A DNA stretch of 64,000 nt from CAIUGU01 sp965279735 (GTDB taxonomy: Bacteria > Pseudomonadota > Gammaproteobacteria > Steroidobacterales > Steroidobacteraceae). This document shows positions 52,906 through 62,537 of this stretch, piece after piece. Location of the stretch: the NCBI GenBank assembly GCA_965279735.1, contig OZ257260.1:2480001-2544000 (forward strand). The letters are read 5' to 3'. Under the pieces are notes generated by a model that worked only from the letters and a program-made list of their open reading frames with translations, had not been told where the DNA came from and did no database searches. The position numbers were made by a program, and so were the translations under genes. Within the stretch, counting starts at the first letter, position 1, and each line of letters opens with the position of its first letter.

Positions 52906-54240
52906 CTAGCTGATGAGGGGGCCCGTGCTGTCGCCGATGCTCGGCGCATCGATTCCCGACATGTGCAGGACCGAGAGCAGCAGGTTCGCCATCGGCGTGC
53001 TGTGCGGCGATTCGATGTGTTGGCCGCCCTTGAAGCGGCCCGTGGCACCGCCGACGAGCAGGTTCGAAATCGGATCGTGGCTGTGCACGTTGCCTTCGCC
53101 CATGCCGCTCCCGTACATCAGCAGGGTGTGATCGAGCAGGCTGCCGTCGCCATCGCTCGTCTTCGCCAGCTTGTCCAGGAAGCCTGCGAAGAGGCCGACA
53201 TGGTACGTGTTGATCTTGGCGTGCTGCGCCACTTTCTCGGGCTTGTTGCCGTGATGCGAGATGGAATGGTGCTGGTCCGTGATGCCGATCTGCGGATAGG
53301 TACGATTGTTGAGCTCGCGCGACATCATGAACGTGCTCACGCGAGTCATGTCAGTCTGGAACGCCAGCAGCTGCAGGTCGAACATCAGGTTCACGTGATC
53401 TTCATACACCTGCGGGATTTCAACCGGCGCATCGGGGATATCGAGGCGGACGTCGGACGTGCGCTTCTCGAGATTGGCGATGCGGCGTTCGACTTCGCGT
53501 ACGTTATCGAGATAGTCGCTGACGCGGGCGCGGTCGCCGCCACCCAGCGACTTCTGCAGGTTCGCAGCGGACTTGGTGACCGAGTCCAGAAGACTGCGGT
53601 CTGTCTTCGCACGCAGCGCGCGCTGCTCGGGTGAGCTGCCATCGCCGAACATGCGTTCGAACACCACGCGAGGATTGATTTCCATCGGCAGCGGCGTCGT
53701 CGGTGTGCGCCACGAAACCGTGTTCAGGTAGCCACAGCTGCTCGTGCCGTCGCAGACACCGACCATGTTGGACGTGTCTTCGATGCCCAGCTCCATCGAC
53801 GGGAAAGGCGTGTCCTGGCCGATCTTCGCAGCGATCATCTGGTCGATGGTCGTGCCGGATTCGACGTCTGCACCGCGGGTGTCCTTGGCGACCGCAGAAC
53901 TCAGCCACGTTGCACTGGCGCTCGCATGTCCCGAACCCGCCGTGTTCTTCGGATTCAAGGCGAGGTTGCTGAAAACATTCATCCGGTCACGGTACTTCTC
54001 GAGCGGCGACAGGATGGGAGTCATCTCGTAGCCGGAGCCCGTGGTCTTGGGCACCCACTGGCTGAGGATGACGCCGTGCGGCGTGTAGACGAATGCGGCG
54101 CGCAACTGTGGATTGGCCGCAGTGAGTGCCTGCGCTACGGCAGCCGGAATCATGGCATCGAGCAGCGGCAGTGCGATGCCAACGCCCACCATGCCGTGGA
54201 GGAACGTACGCCGATCCAGGTGCTTCTTCGTGATGAACAT
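52906..54240 (-). CDS. DUF1552 family protein
   Basis: A 444-residue exported protein with a twin-Arg-like or Sec signal (KKHLDRRTFLHGMVGVGIALPLLDA). The domain has AAFVYTPHGVILSQW near 50, the central GYLNTVSWRTPTTPLPM and HHSISHHGNKPEKV near 320. DUF1552 proteins are common in planctomycete-like gene clusters and occur with DUF1592 cytochromes. Here it is the last gene of a three-gene operon. Confidence 0.88.
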   Translation of the reverse strand: MFITKKHLDRRTFLHGMVGVGIALPLLDAMIPAAVAQALTAANPQLRAAFVYTPHGVILSQWVPKTTGSGYEMTPILSPLEKYRDRMNVFSNLALNPKNTAGSGHASASATWLSSAVAKDTRGADVESGTTIDQMIAAKIGQDTPFPSMELGIEDTSNMVGVCDGTSSCGYLNTVSWRTPTTPLPMEINPRVVFERMFGDGSSPEQRALRAKTDRSLLDSVTKSAANLQKSLGGGDRARVSDYLDNVREVERRIANLEKRTSDVRLDIPDAPVEIPQVYEDHVNLMFDLQLLAFQTDMTRVSTFMMSRELNNRTYPQIGITDQHHSISHHGNKPEKVAQHAKINTYHVGLFAGFLDKLAKTSDGDGSLLDHTLLMYGSGMGEGNVHSHDPISNLLVGGATGRFKGGQHIESPHSTPMANLLLSVLHMSGIDAPSIGDSTGPLIS

Positions 54241-54316
54241 TTACGGACCCTCTGTCGCCAGATTCAGGCTTGATCGTTCTCGATTCAGTTAACGCAAAAA
54301 CATTCGGTCAAGAGCT

Positions 54317-56728
54317 CTAGGGAGGGGAATCCGTCCGTTCGGATGCCGTCAGCGTCCCTTCAGGAACAGCGGTCGTCCTCATCATAAACGGATCGCTCGT
54401 GACAATTCCCATCACCAAGGCGGAAAAGCGGTTCTGCTGCGATGCGGCGCCCTTCAGGATGTGACGGACCGCAGGCATGTCGTAGTAGTCGACACTCCGT
54501 CCCAGCCCATAGCTCATCAGCTTTTCCGTGAAGGCGCGGACAAACATGTACTGGTTGTCGAGCAGGAACTTGCGCAGCCCCGGCGCGCCGGTGATCGCCG
54601 TGCCATCGAACATCACATCCGAAGGATCGATCGTGATGCCCTGATCCTTGTCCCGCCAACGTCCGACAGCATCGAAATTTTCGAGTGAGAAACCGATCGG
54701 GTCCATGACCCTGTGGCAGCCCGCACAACCCGGGTCTGCCCGATGTGCAGCGAGCTGGTCGCGCAACGTTGTCGGTACTGCGCCTGCACTCTGCTCAAGA
54801 GCAGGCACATTCGGCGGCGGGGGCGGTGGTTCGCTGGCGAGCAGATTGGTGAGCACCCACTTGCCGCGGCCTACCGCGGAAGTGCGGGTTGCAACCGAAG
54901 TCAGCGTCAGGATGCTGCCCTGGCCGAGGAGCCCACGGCGTGCATCGTCAGTCACTGTGACGCGACGGAAACGGGGCCCGTAAACGCCCGGGATGCCATA
55001 GTGTTTCGCCAGCCGTTCGTTGACGAACGTGTAGTCCGCATCGAGCAGGTCGACGACATTGCGGTCTTCCTTGACGATGCTCTCGAAGAAGAGCTCGGTC
55101 TCCTCCACGAAGGCTTCACGCAGGTTGTTGTCGAAGTCGGGGAAGATCGCGGGATCCGGCACCGTGCCCTGCAGGTTGCGCAGCGTCAGCCACTGCGATG
55201 CAAAGTTCGTGACGAGGGTGTGAGCCTTCGGATCCGCCAGCATTCGCCGCACTTGGGCCTGCAGCACCTGCGGACTCTTGAGCTTGCCCTTGACCGCGAG
55301 GTTCATCAGTTCGTCGTCAGGCACCGAACTCCACAGGAAGAATGACAGGCGCGATGCGAGCTCGATATCGCTGACGCGGTAAGGCGTACCCGGCGCCTTG
55401 CCGGGAGGATCGATCTCTGCGCGGAAGATGAACTCGGGGCCCGAAATAATCCGGCGCACCGCAGTCTCGATGCCGCCCTCGAAGGAACCGCCCTCACGAC
55501 CCAGCTTGTAGAAAGAGACCAGCTCGGCGGTTTCCGCTTTCGTGACAGGTCGGCGCCACGCGCGACGAGCAAGCGTCGAAACGATCTCGGTCGCGCAAGC
55601 AGGCTCTTTGGCTTCAGAGGCGGGCTGGCACGTGAAGATCTGGCGACGGCTCGGCGTATCACCGGCACTCGTGGCGTTGTACGGACCGACGATGTTGACC
55701 TTGTCCAGGTGCGGAACGCCCTTGTCTTCGTTGCTGTCGATCGCGGTCCGCTGGTACTGCTGCCAAACCTCCGCGGATTGCACGAGCGGCTTGCGCAGGA
55801 ACGTGACCGTCACCTTGTGCGGGCCGGCCTTCACCGGAGCACGGAATGCCATGCGCGCGTCCACTTCATCCGCCGTGGCGTACGAATTGCCGTGCGACTT
55901 CTTGTTGTCGTCGTAGCCACCGAAATCCGCCGTGTGCACCCGCTGCTTGTCGATGGTCACTTCCAGCGTGTGCGGAAATTCCATGCCCTTCACCATCGCC
56001 AGAATGCCGCGATAGAGCTTGGGCTCGAACGAATACTCACCATCGAGCGGGAAATAATGCTCGATGACAATGCCGCCCATCGTGCCGATGGGAGCGCCTT
56101 CGATCTGGGTGTCCTGGGACTGGTCCGCAGCGGTGCGGTACGTCGCGAACACGGGACGGCTGTTCGGATCGCCGATCGCCATCGCAGCCACTTTCGCCGA
56201 TGCGGCGAGATAGCCTTCGAGCAGGGCAGGCGAAATCGTCAGCACCTGCGCCATGTTGTCGAAACCGCCGGACGAATCGTCGGGAGGCAACAGGCCGGCA
56301 GGATTGATCTCGAGGCCCAGCACATCCTTGATCGCGTTGGCGTATTCGGTCCGGTTCAAACGATGCAGTGTCGTCGTGCCCGGATTCGGAGCGGCTTTCG
56401 CTGCCGCATCGAGCGCAGTCTCCACGGATGCAAGGAAGGTGCTGACACGCTGCGCCTCCGGCCGCTCTACTTCACGCGGAGGCATCGATCCTGCGCGCAA
56501 CTTGCGAGTGATCGCTTCCCATACCCTGGGATTGGCATGCAGATCGTTCGCGTCCAGGCTTTCGAAGGAAACCTTGCCCTTGAATTCGATGTCGTTGTGG
56601 CAGCGGACGCAGTATTTGTCGAGCATCGCCCAGCGGTCATCCGCTTCGGCGCCCATTCCCACAGCGGAGTACACACCGCCCGCGAAGAACAGGATTGCCG
56701 GAGCGAGCCGCAAAGAAGACTTCGTCAT
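54317..56728 (-). CDS. DUF1592-type multi-domain cytochrome-like protein
   Basis: An 803-residue exported protein with an N-terminal haem motif CVRCH (Cys40-His44), followed by the DUF1587, DUF1595, DUF1592, DUF1588 and DUF1585 blocks in order. A second CAGCHRVMDPIGF motif near residue 690 is the DUF1588 haem-like site. Signatures include LHRLNRTEYANAIKDVLGLE and LSFFLWSSVPDDELM. It is thought to be a large periplasmic electron-transfer or scavenging protein; its function is unproven. It follows the ankyrin gene by 3 bases. Confidence 0.88.
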   Translation of the reverse strand: MTKSSLRLAPAILFFAGGVYSAVGMGAEADDRWAMLDKYCVRCHNDIEFKGKVSFESLDANDLHANPRVWEAITRKLRAGSMPPREVERPEAQRVSTFLASVETALDAAAKAAPNPGTTTLHRLNRTEYANAIKDVLGLEINPAGLLPPDDSSGGFDNMAQVLTISPALLEGYLAASAKVAAMAIGDPNSRPVFATYRTAADQSQDTQIEGAPIGTMGGIVIEHYFPLDGEYSFEPKLYRGILAMVKGMEFPHTLEVTIDKQRVHTADFGGYDDNKKSHGNSYATADEVDARMAFRAPVKAGPHKVTVTFLRKPLVQSAEVWQQYQRTAIDSNEDKGVPHLDKVNIVGPYNATSAGDTPSRRQIFTCQPASEAKEPACATEIVSTLARRAWRRPVTKAETAELVSFYKLGREGGSFEGGIETAVRRIISGPEFIFRAEIDPPGKAPGTPYRVSDIELASRLSFFLWSSVPDDELMNLAVKGKLKSPQVLQAQVRRMLADPKAHTLVTNFASQWLTLRNLQGTVPDPAIFPDFDNNLREAFVEETELFFESIVKEDRNVVDLLDADYTFVNERLAKHYGIPGVYGPRFRRVTVTDDARRGLLGQGSILTLTSVATRTSAVGRGKWVLTNLLASEPPPPPPNVPALEQSAGAVPTTLRDQLAAHRADPGCAGCHRVMDPIGFSLENFDAVGRWRDKDQGITIDPSDVMFDGTAITGAPGLRKFLLDNQYMFVRAFTEKLMSYGLGRSVDYYDMPAVRHILKGAASQQNRFSALVMGIVTSDPFMMRTTAVPEGTLTASERTDSPP

Positions 56729-56731
56729 CGC

Positions 56732-58366
56732 TTATTCCCGACCGATGATCGCCGTGACCGGCTTCTGCCGGGCAGCTCCTGCGGGGCTTGCAGCCGCAGC
56801 GGGAGCAGGTGTGTCGACCGCAGCGGTCTGCACAACCGGGGGCAGGCTGTAAGGCACTTCCCGCACGTGCGCCTCGGCCATCAGGTTGCGCAGCAACGCC
56901 ACAGTGCTCGGCAGGACAACGGGATCGACTCGGGGATCAGGGATGCGGGGCGGTGCGCCGAGCGGAAGAACGGTGTTGATGGCGTTGGCTACATCGAGTG
57001 CCGTGCGATTGCTCTTGTCCTTGATGTCGAGCTTCGCGCCCTTCGCCACCAGGAATTTCACCAGCTCGTCTTCGCCCTGACCGGCAACGGCATGGAGCAC
57101 TGTTGCGCCTGTCCCGTCGACCGCATTGACGTTCGCACCGCGATTCAGTGCAAGCGAAGCAGCTTTCAGCCTGAGCTCCAGCGGACGCGGAGGTGACAGC
57201 GAGGCGCCATTCGCGGTCCGCTTGATGGTTCCACCGGTTGCTGCCATCAGAACGGTGGCCCCTTTCGCCGTGGCGCGGTTGACGTCCGCACCGTGCTCGA
57301 GCATCACGGTCATGAGGTCGGTGTCCTGCGCCACCGCAGCCAGGAAGAGGCCCGTCTCTGATGGCGAGACACCTGCAACGCTGCCCGCCTCGAACGCATC
57401 CTTCTTCGGCATCGCGACCGAAGCGACTGAATCCGGCTTCGCCCCGCGTGCAAACAGCTCGTTGATGAGATCAAGCGGCGTGTGCTGGTTCGTCCGGTTG
57501 TTGGCGGCGCGCATCATCGGTGTGGTGCGAACCTTGACGGCTTCGACCATTGCGCCTTCGTTCGGATCAGCTCCGTGCGCGAGCAACTGGCTCGCAAGAT
57601 CCAGATGACCGTTGCTGATGGCGATACGCAACGGGCTGATGCCCATCGGATCCTTCAGATTCGGATTGGCCCCCAGCTCGACCAGTGCGACAGCAGCTTC
57701 GTAGGAATTCTGCCGGGCTGCGTGCATCAGGGGAGTCAGGCCGCCTGCCGGCAACTGCGACTGCACGCCACCGTGCTTGATGTCCTTCCAGTCGAAGTTC
57801 GTGGAGACCGCGTTGAGATCGGCGCCACCTGCGGCCAGCAGCCGCACGACTTCCGCGTGATTTTCGCCCGCGGCCCACATCAGCGCCGTTTCGCCATGCC
57901 ACGTTTCGCGTGCGTCCACCTGGGCACCATGGGCCAGCAACAGTTTGACGATCGGCGCACTGCCGCTACGCGACGCGGCCATGAGCGCGGTATCGCCCCC
58001 AGTCAGCACAGCATTCGCATCGGCCCCTGCAGCCATCAGGCGCTCCGCTATCGCGGCGTTGCCGTTCAATGCCGCTTCCGCCAACGGGAATACTCCGTAA
58101 CGGTTTTTCACGTTCGCATTCGCGCCGTGGTCGAGCAGGACCCCGACCAATTCGGCATTGTCGTGGTGGGCAGCCCACAGTAATGCGCTGGTACCGTCTG
58201 CCTGGGTCGCGTCGATATCCGGGTTTTTCTGCGCGAGGGTCCGCACCGAGGCCCAGTTCTGCTGCTCCGCAGCATCAGCAATAGGGGAGGCATTGGCAGG
58301 CACCGCGAATGCAGCGATGAGGAGCAGAAAAAGCCCGGTCCGGTGCGACTGCATAATTTCCCCCAT
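56732..58366 (-). CDS. Exported ankyrin-repeat protein
   Basis: A 544-residue secreted protein. A signal peptide (residues 5-27) is followed by about ten ankyrin repeats (GTSALLWAAHHDNAELVG, NRYGVFPLAEAALNGN, TPLMHAARQNSYEAAV and similar). The C-terminus is Ala/Pro-rich. It probably scaffolds protein contacts in the periplasm for the DUF1592/DUF1552 proteins encoded next to it. Starts at 58366 (GAGGAG upstream) and 58354 are both good. Confidence 0.87.
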   Translation of the reverse strand: MGEIMQSHRTGLFLLLIAAFAVPANASPIADAAEQQNWASVRTLAQKNPDIDATQADGTSALLWAAHHDNAELVGVLLDHGANANVKNRYGVFPLAEAALNGNAAIAERLMAAGADANAVLTGGDTALMAASRSGSAPIVKLLLAHGAQVDARETWHGETALMWAAGENHAEVVRLLAAGGADLNAVSTNFDWKDIKHGGVQSQLPAGGLTPLMHAARQNSYEAAVALVELGANPNLKDPMGISPLRIAISNGHLDLASQLLAHGADPNEGAMVEAVKVRTTPMMRAANNRTNQHTPLDLINELFARGAKPDSVASVAMPKKDAFEAGSVAGVSPSETGLFLAAVAQDTDLMTVMLEHGADVNRATAKGATVLMAATGGTIKRTANGASLSPPRPLELRLKAASLALNRGANVNAVDGTGATVLHAVAGQGEDELVKFLVAKGAKLDIKDKSNRTALDVANAINTVLPLGAPPRIPDPRVDPVVLPSTVALLRNLMAEAHVREVPYSLPPVVQTAAVDTPAPAAAASPAGAARQKPVTAIIGRE

Positions 58367-58444
58367 GGCCGCTCCTCTCCAATCAGAGTTGTCCGATCAT
58401 GTAAGACGAAGCAGCACGGGAAAAGCACACCGGCCCAAACCTTC

Positions 58445-58494
58445 ATTTTTTTATAAAACGCCCGCCTCCACTGCTGTGCCGCAGCAGAAGCGGG
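58445..58494 (-). terminator. Rho-independent terminator of the Crp/Fnr gene
   Basis: On the minus strand CCCGC...CTGCTG pairs with CAGCAG...GCGGG, and TTTTATAAAAAAA follows. It separates the regulator from the ankyrin operon, so the two are probably transcribed separately. Confidence 0.65.
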
Positions 58495-58502
58495 ATCCGC
58501 GG

Positions 58503-59237
58503 TCAGATCAAAGGTCTGAGACGGACGGGTGCAGCGTAATAGTCAGCCAGCTTTTCCAACGCCTTGGGATTGAGCAGGCGCAGCCTTCGACCCGACAGCT
58601 CATGCAGTCCCGCGCGCTCCAGCTTTCGCAAAGTCCGATTGGTGTGGACCAGCGACAGACCCAGTGCATCGGCGATGTGCTGTTGAGTGACCGGAAACGG
58701 CACCGAGCGATCCGCCGCAGCCAGGCCCACGGCCTCCGCACGCTTGAACAGATGCATGAGCAGCATCGCCACACGCTCCTCTGCGGTTCGCCGTCCGACC
58801 GACACCAGGTTCTCATCCAGCATCCGCTGCTCGTAAGAACCGAGCCAGGTGAGGTCATAACCGAGGCTCGGATAGCGTCCGTAGAGTTCCCACAAACGGT
58901 CGCGGGGAAAGGCGCAGAGGCGAATGCTGGTGAGTGCCTCGACGCCATGTTGCGAATGGGCTGTCAGATTCTCCTGCAAACCGATGAAGTCGCCGGGCAA
59001 GAGAAAATTGAGAATCTGTCGCCGTCCGTCGCTGAGCGTCTGCAGACGAAAAGCCCAGCCTTCGAGCAAGGTGTACAGATCACCTGCCGGTGATCCTTCC
59101 TGCATGAATTGCATGCCCGTCTCGAACTGGACTTCGCGACGCTTGAAAGACTGGATGAATGTAATTTCTTCAGGGGAGTTCGGCGCGAACAGGCCGGGGC
59201 GACGCAGTGGACAGGCGTGGCAGGGAATGGAAGACAC
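58503..59237 (-). CDS. Crp/Fnr-family transcriptional regulator
   Basis: A 244-residue regulator. The cyclic-nucleotide-type effector domain covers about residues 20-145 (GDLYTLLEGWAFRLQ, FLLPGDFIGLQENL), and the HTH has VTQQHIADALGLSLVHTNRTLRKLE. An N-terminal CHAC pair and another Cys near residue 107 recall Fnr-type iron-sulfur or redox sensing, but the full FNR cysteine set is not present. I chose the GTG at 59237, with GGGAG six bases upstream. It may regulate the neighbouring ankyrin-DUF1592-DUF1552 operon. Confidence 0.88.
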   Translation of the reverse strand: MSSIPCHACPLRRPGLFAPNSPEEITFIQSFKRREVQFETGMQFMQEGSPAGDLYTLLEGWAFRLQTLSDGRRQILNFLLPGDFIGLQENLTAHSQHGVEALTSIRLCAFPRDRLWELYGRYPSLGYDLTWLGSYEQRMLDENLVSVGRRTAEERVAMLLMHLFKRAEAVGLAAADRSVPFPVTQQHIADALGLSLVHTNRTLRKLERAGLHELSGRRLRLLNPKALEKLADYYAAPVRLRPLI

Positions 59238-59441
59238 GTACAACTCCCGGAATCAATCCTGCATGGGCTGACACGAGTACTGCCGAAACTGGCGAAAGTT
59301 CGCAGGTCCTCTGTGAGCGCGATCCTACATGATGGCGCGCCCTCCACCGACTGCGACGATGCCCCGCATGCGTGAGACTCCCTTTCACGATGGGGCAGGC
59401 AATTCATGCCAATCCCCGTCATTCACGATGGGAGTCGATAC

Positions 59442-59840
59442 ATGAACAGATCAACCAAAACCCGCGGACCGCTGGCAAGACTGGCGCAAACCAGCATCGC
59501 AGCAGTCCTCGTCATGAGCGGAGCTGCCATTGCTGCCGAGCAGCCTCCTGCGGAACAGATGGCCTTGGCGCGCACCGCGATCGAGCAGGCACAAAGCGCA
59601 GGTGCTACTGAACACGCGCCCGTCGAACTCAAGGCAGCACAGGATCGCTTCAACCAGGCCACGGCACTCGCTGCCAAGGAACGTCGCAAGGACTACCCGC
59701 AGGCCCGCCGCCTCGCGGAGGAAGCTGAATCTTCGGCACGTCTTGCGTTGTCGATGTCGACTGCAGTCAAGGCAGAACAGGCCCTCTCCGAGGTGAACAA
59801 GAGCATCGAAATCATGCGCCAGGAAATGCAGCGGCCGTAA
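59442..59840 (+). CDS. DUF4398 exported protein
   Basis: A 132-residue periplasmic protein. A signal peptide ending near IAAEQ is followed by an amphipathic helix with LKAAQDRFNQA and YPQARRLAEEAESSARLAL, the DUF4398 pattern. It lies 56 bases before the OmpA-like gene that carries a similar helical segment. I chose the ATG at 59442, with GGGAG upstream. Confidence 0.8.
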   Translation: MNRSTKTRGPLARLAQTSIAAVLVMSGAAIAAEQPPAEQMALARTAIEQAQSAGATEHAPVELKAAQDRFNQATALAAKERRKDYPQARRLAEEAESSARLALSMSTAVKAEQALSEVNKSIEIMRQEMQRP

Positions 59841-59896
59841 CGCCCTGCGCATCCTTGCCTTGACGCGATGATTGCACTGAACCGAGGAGCGATTTG

Positions 59897-60751
59897 ATGA
59901 ATACCAGAATTTTCCTGACACTCGGCGCGACGCTGCTGCTGGCAGCCGGTTGCGCGACAGCACCCAAAACCAATCCTGTTCTCGAACAGGCACGCAGCGA
60001 AGTCAGCGGCGCGACGGCGAATCCCGATGTAGTGAGGTATTCGCGGCTGGAGCTCGAGAAAGCCGAAGCCCGCTTGGGCGAAGCAGACAAGGCCATGCGC
60101 GAAAAGAAAGAGCCGGTGGTGGTTGACCATCTCGCCTATCTTGCGAAGAACCATGCCTTGACTGCCGAGGCTGATGCGCGCAAGCGAGCAGCAGAACTGA
60201 AGACAGAGGAAGCAGGTTCCGAGCGTGATCGCATTCGCTTGCAGGCTCGCACTGCCCAGCTGGAGGCTGAAAAGCTGCGGTCCGAACAGGCGCAGATGGC
60301 AGCACAGCAGGCACAGCAGAGCGCGCAGACGGCGCAGGCAAATGCCGACAACGCGGAAGCGAGGGCAGCAGCGCTGGCCGCCGAACTGCAGGCGAAGCAG
60401 ACGGAACGCGGGCTTGTGCTCACTCTCGGTGACGTGTTGTTCGATACGGGTCAAGCCGACTTGAAGCCGGGCGCACTGCCGACCATTGAAAAGCTGGGCA
60501 CATTCCTGCAGGAAAATCCCGAACGCCGCGTGCAGGTGGAAGGCTTCACCGACAGCGTTGGGGCAGATGACTACAACCTCAGTCTCTCGCAGCGGAGAGC
60601 CGATGCAGTGAGATCGGCAATCCTCTCGCGCGGAGTGCCTGCGGAGCGGGTCGCATCCCAGGGCTTTGGCGAATCACGCCCTGTTGCCGGCAACGACAAC
60701 GCGGGTGGACGGCAGATGAACCGTCGCGTGGAAATCGTGATCGGGAACTGA
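59897..60751 (+). CDS. OmpA-like lipoprotein with DUF4398-type helical N-terminus
   Basis: A 284-residue lipoprotein (lipobox LAAGC near residue 19). A long helical coiled-coil (about residues 55-170) leads to the OmpA C-terminal peptidoglycan-binding domain (about 175-284) with LFDTGQADLKPGA, VEGFTDSVGADDYNLSLSQRRA and MNRRVEIVI. It should link the outer membrane to peptidoglycan. The DUF4398 protein upstream is its probable partner. Confidence 0.85.
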   Translation: MNTRIFLTLGATLLLAAGCATAPKTNPVLEQARSEVSGATANPDVVRYSRLELEKAEARLGEADKAMREKKEPVVVDHLAYLAKNHALTAEADARKRAAELKTEEAGSERDRIRLQARTAQLEAEKLRSEQAQMAAQQAQQSAQTAQANADNAEARAAALAAELQAKQTERGLVLTLGDVLFDTGQADLKPGALPTIEKLGTFLQENPERRVQVEGFTDSVGADDYNLSLSQRRADAVRSAILSRGVPAERVASQGFGESRPVAGNDNAGGRQMNRRVEIVIGN

Positions 60752-60760
60752 AGAAATCCT

Positions 60761-60789
60761 GGCCTGCGCGCTAGAGAGGCGCGCGGGCC
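60761..60789. terminator. GC-rich hairpin between convergent genes
   Basis: GGCCTGCGCGC pairs (one G-U) with GCGCGCGGGCC over a 7-base loop, between the OmpA-like gene and the convergent NHL gene; it reaches into the end of the latter. There is no T-tract. Confidence 0.4.
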
Positions 60790-61874
60790 AGACCTTTGAA
60801 CGTCAACTTCTGCACACCCGCCGCCGTCTGGGCGATATACAGATTGCCTTTGGAATCGGTCGCAAGGTGATGTCCGGCACCCAGCTGACCCGTCACTTTG
60901 ATCGAGCCGATCTCGGCCAAGGACTTGCGGTCCACGACCACGATGTCCTCGCCTCCTCCCACATACAGGAATTGCTGTTCGCGGTCGGAGGACAAGGCAA
61001 GATCCCGCCCGAAAGGCTCATTCGTCCGGAGCAGTTGCCTGATGAACTTTCCGTCCGTGCTGAACACCTGCACGCGACGATTCTCGCGATCGGCGACGTA
61101 GACCAGCCCATCGTTCGAAACCCGCAGTGAATGAACGATATTGAAATGGTCCGGCCCTTCCCCCGCCGGGAAACTTGCCGGCGAGGTCACGGCGCAATTG
61201 TCGGGACCCGACGGCGGCTTGCCGAACGCGCCCCACATCCTCTTGAACGCACCCGTTGCCGCATCGAACACGATCACGCGCGAATTGCCGTAGCCGTCGG
61301 CCACGAATATTTCGTTCGTCTGCGGGTTCACCCAGGCGTCCGCGGCACGATGGACATTCTTCGTGTCAGCGTTGCCCTTGGACTGGTTGCTGTGTCCGAC
61401 CTGCAGGACGAATTTTCCGTCCTGCGTGAACTTCAGAAGCGCGTCATCCGCCACCGGCTTCAGGCCGGGAAGACCCAGCGCCGGACAATTATTGCCGCCC
61501 AGCCAGACAAAACCCTTGTTGTCGATATGGATGCCGTGCTCGCGCTCCGGCCAGTCGTAGCCGTTCCCCGCACCACCCCATGCCTTCATGAATTTGCCTG
61601 CAGGGGCGAAAACGATGACGGCTGGAGCGGCTTTGCCGGCATCCTCGGGCTTCAGGGTTCGGGGCCGATGCAGCAGCCAGACATTGTCCTGCGCGTCGAT
61701 GGCGACGCTCGAAACGTCTCCAAGCTTCCACTGCGCGGGGACTTGCGGCCAGTCGGACTCCACTTCGAATTGCGGCAGTAGCGGCGCTGTATTCGCGGGG
61801 GCGGCAGCGAAGGACCCCTGCACTGCCATGAATCCCAGGAACACGGCGATACCGGCGAACTTGCTGGATTGCAT
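60771..61874 (-). CDS. NHL-repeat (peptidyl-alpha-hydroxyglycine lyase-like) exported protein
   Basis: A 367-residue secreted beta-propeller. The signal peptide ends near SFAAAP. Repeats include KLGDVSSVAIDAQDNVWLL, EHGIHIDNKGFVWLGG, NEIFVADGYGNSRVIVFD and VHSLRVSNDGLVYVADRENRRVQVF. The arrangement resembles the PAL-like NHL family; no enzymatic activity is proven. It stands alone. Confidence 0.8.
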   Translation of the reverse strand: MQSSKFAGIAVFLGFMAVQGSFAAAPANTAPLLPQFEVESDWPQVPAQWKLGDVSSVAIDAQDNVWLLHRPRTLKPEDAGKAAPAVIVFAPAGKFMKAWGGAGNGYDWPEREHGIHIDNKGFVWLGGNNCPALGLPGLKPVADDALLKFTQDGKFVLQVGHSNQSKGNADTKNVHRAADAWVNPQTNEIFVADGYGNSRVIVFDAATGAFKRMWGAFGKPPSGPDNCAVTSPASFPAGEGPDHFNIVHSLRVSNDGLVYVADRENRRVQVFSTDGKFIRQLLRTNEPFGRDLALSSDREQQFLYVGGGEDIVVVDRKSLAEIGSIKVTGQLGAGHHLATDSKGNLYIAQTAAGVQKLTFKGLARAPL

Positions 61875-61917
61875 GACTCCCCCTGATTGTCCCGACCGCG
61901 GGATACGTCCGGCTGTT

Positions 61918-62412
61918 TCAGCTCCCGACTGCGCAGTCGCCGAAATACATCTCCGGCTGGGATGTAAAGCCCGGCACGCTCGCAGTGGTGTATTCGTGAC
62001 GCGTGTGGATCGCCATCATCCGGCCAGTGGCGGTTTCCTGCGCCAGGATCGTCGTTGTATAGAGCGGGCCGGAACTGAACATCTGCATGAGATGCAGGTA
62101 GCCGTTTGAATACTTCACGACGATGAACGACGCGCCGAACTGGCTGTCGGCTTCGGCGGTGCCTTCATCCACGTTGACGTGCAGGAAGTTCACCTTGAGC
62201 TCGGACGGCTTGACCTCGATTTTGGGCGTTCCTTCGTCCCACCTTCCGGAAGCCTGGGTCGAGAAGCGGCACTCGAGGCTGGTCGCCGCGGAAAGTTTTT
62301 GTTGCAGGGCCAGAAAGTCGCGATACGCGGTGCCCTGCGCAGCGGCGCCATCAGAAATTCCGCTCGTGAGACCGAGCAATGCAACGCAGCCGATGATTGA
62401 GAGTCTATTCAT
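61918..62412 (-). CDS. Hypothetical exported protein
   Basis: A 164-residue protein with a signal peptide (residues 1-25) and a beta-rich domain with one Cys near the C-terminus (YFGDCAVGS) and one in ATSLECRFS. No family recognised. Confidence 0.6.
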   Translation of the reverse strand: MNRLSIIGCVALLGLTSGISDGAAAQGTAYRDFLALQQKLSAATSLECRFSTQASGRWDEGTPKIEVKPSELKVNFLHVNVDEGTAEADSQFGASFIVVKYSNGYLHLMQMFSSGPLYTTTILAQETATGRMMAIHTRHEYTTASVPGFTSQPEMYFGDCAVGS

Positions 62413-62537
62413 AGCGATCCATTTGTAGCATGTTTCAGATGTTCACTGCGGGGACACGCTGGCGGGGTTCAAGCGGTTGACCCGCGATTGCCACGACCGT
62501 CATGATGCGCGCCTTACGAAATCTCCAGACGAAATCC

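Noticed and set aside
55709..57196. 495-residue plus-strand frame over DUF1592 and ankyrin genes
   Set aside because: It spans the junction of two well-supported genes on the opposite strand and has no motif.
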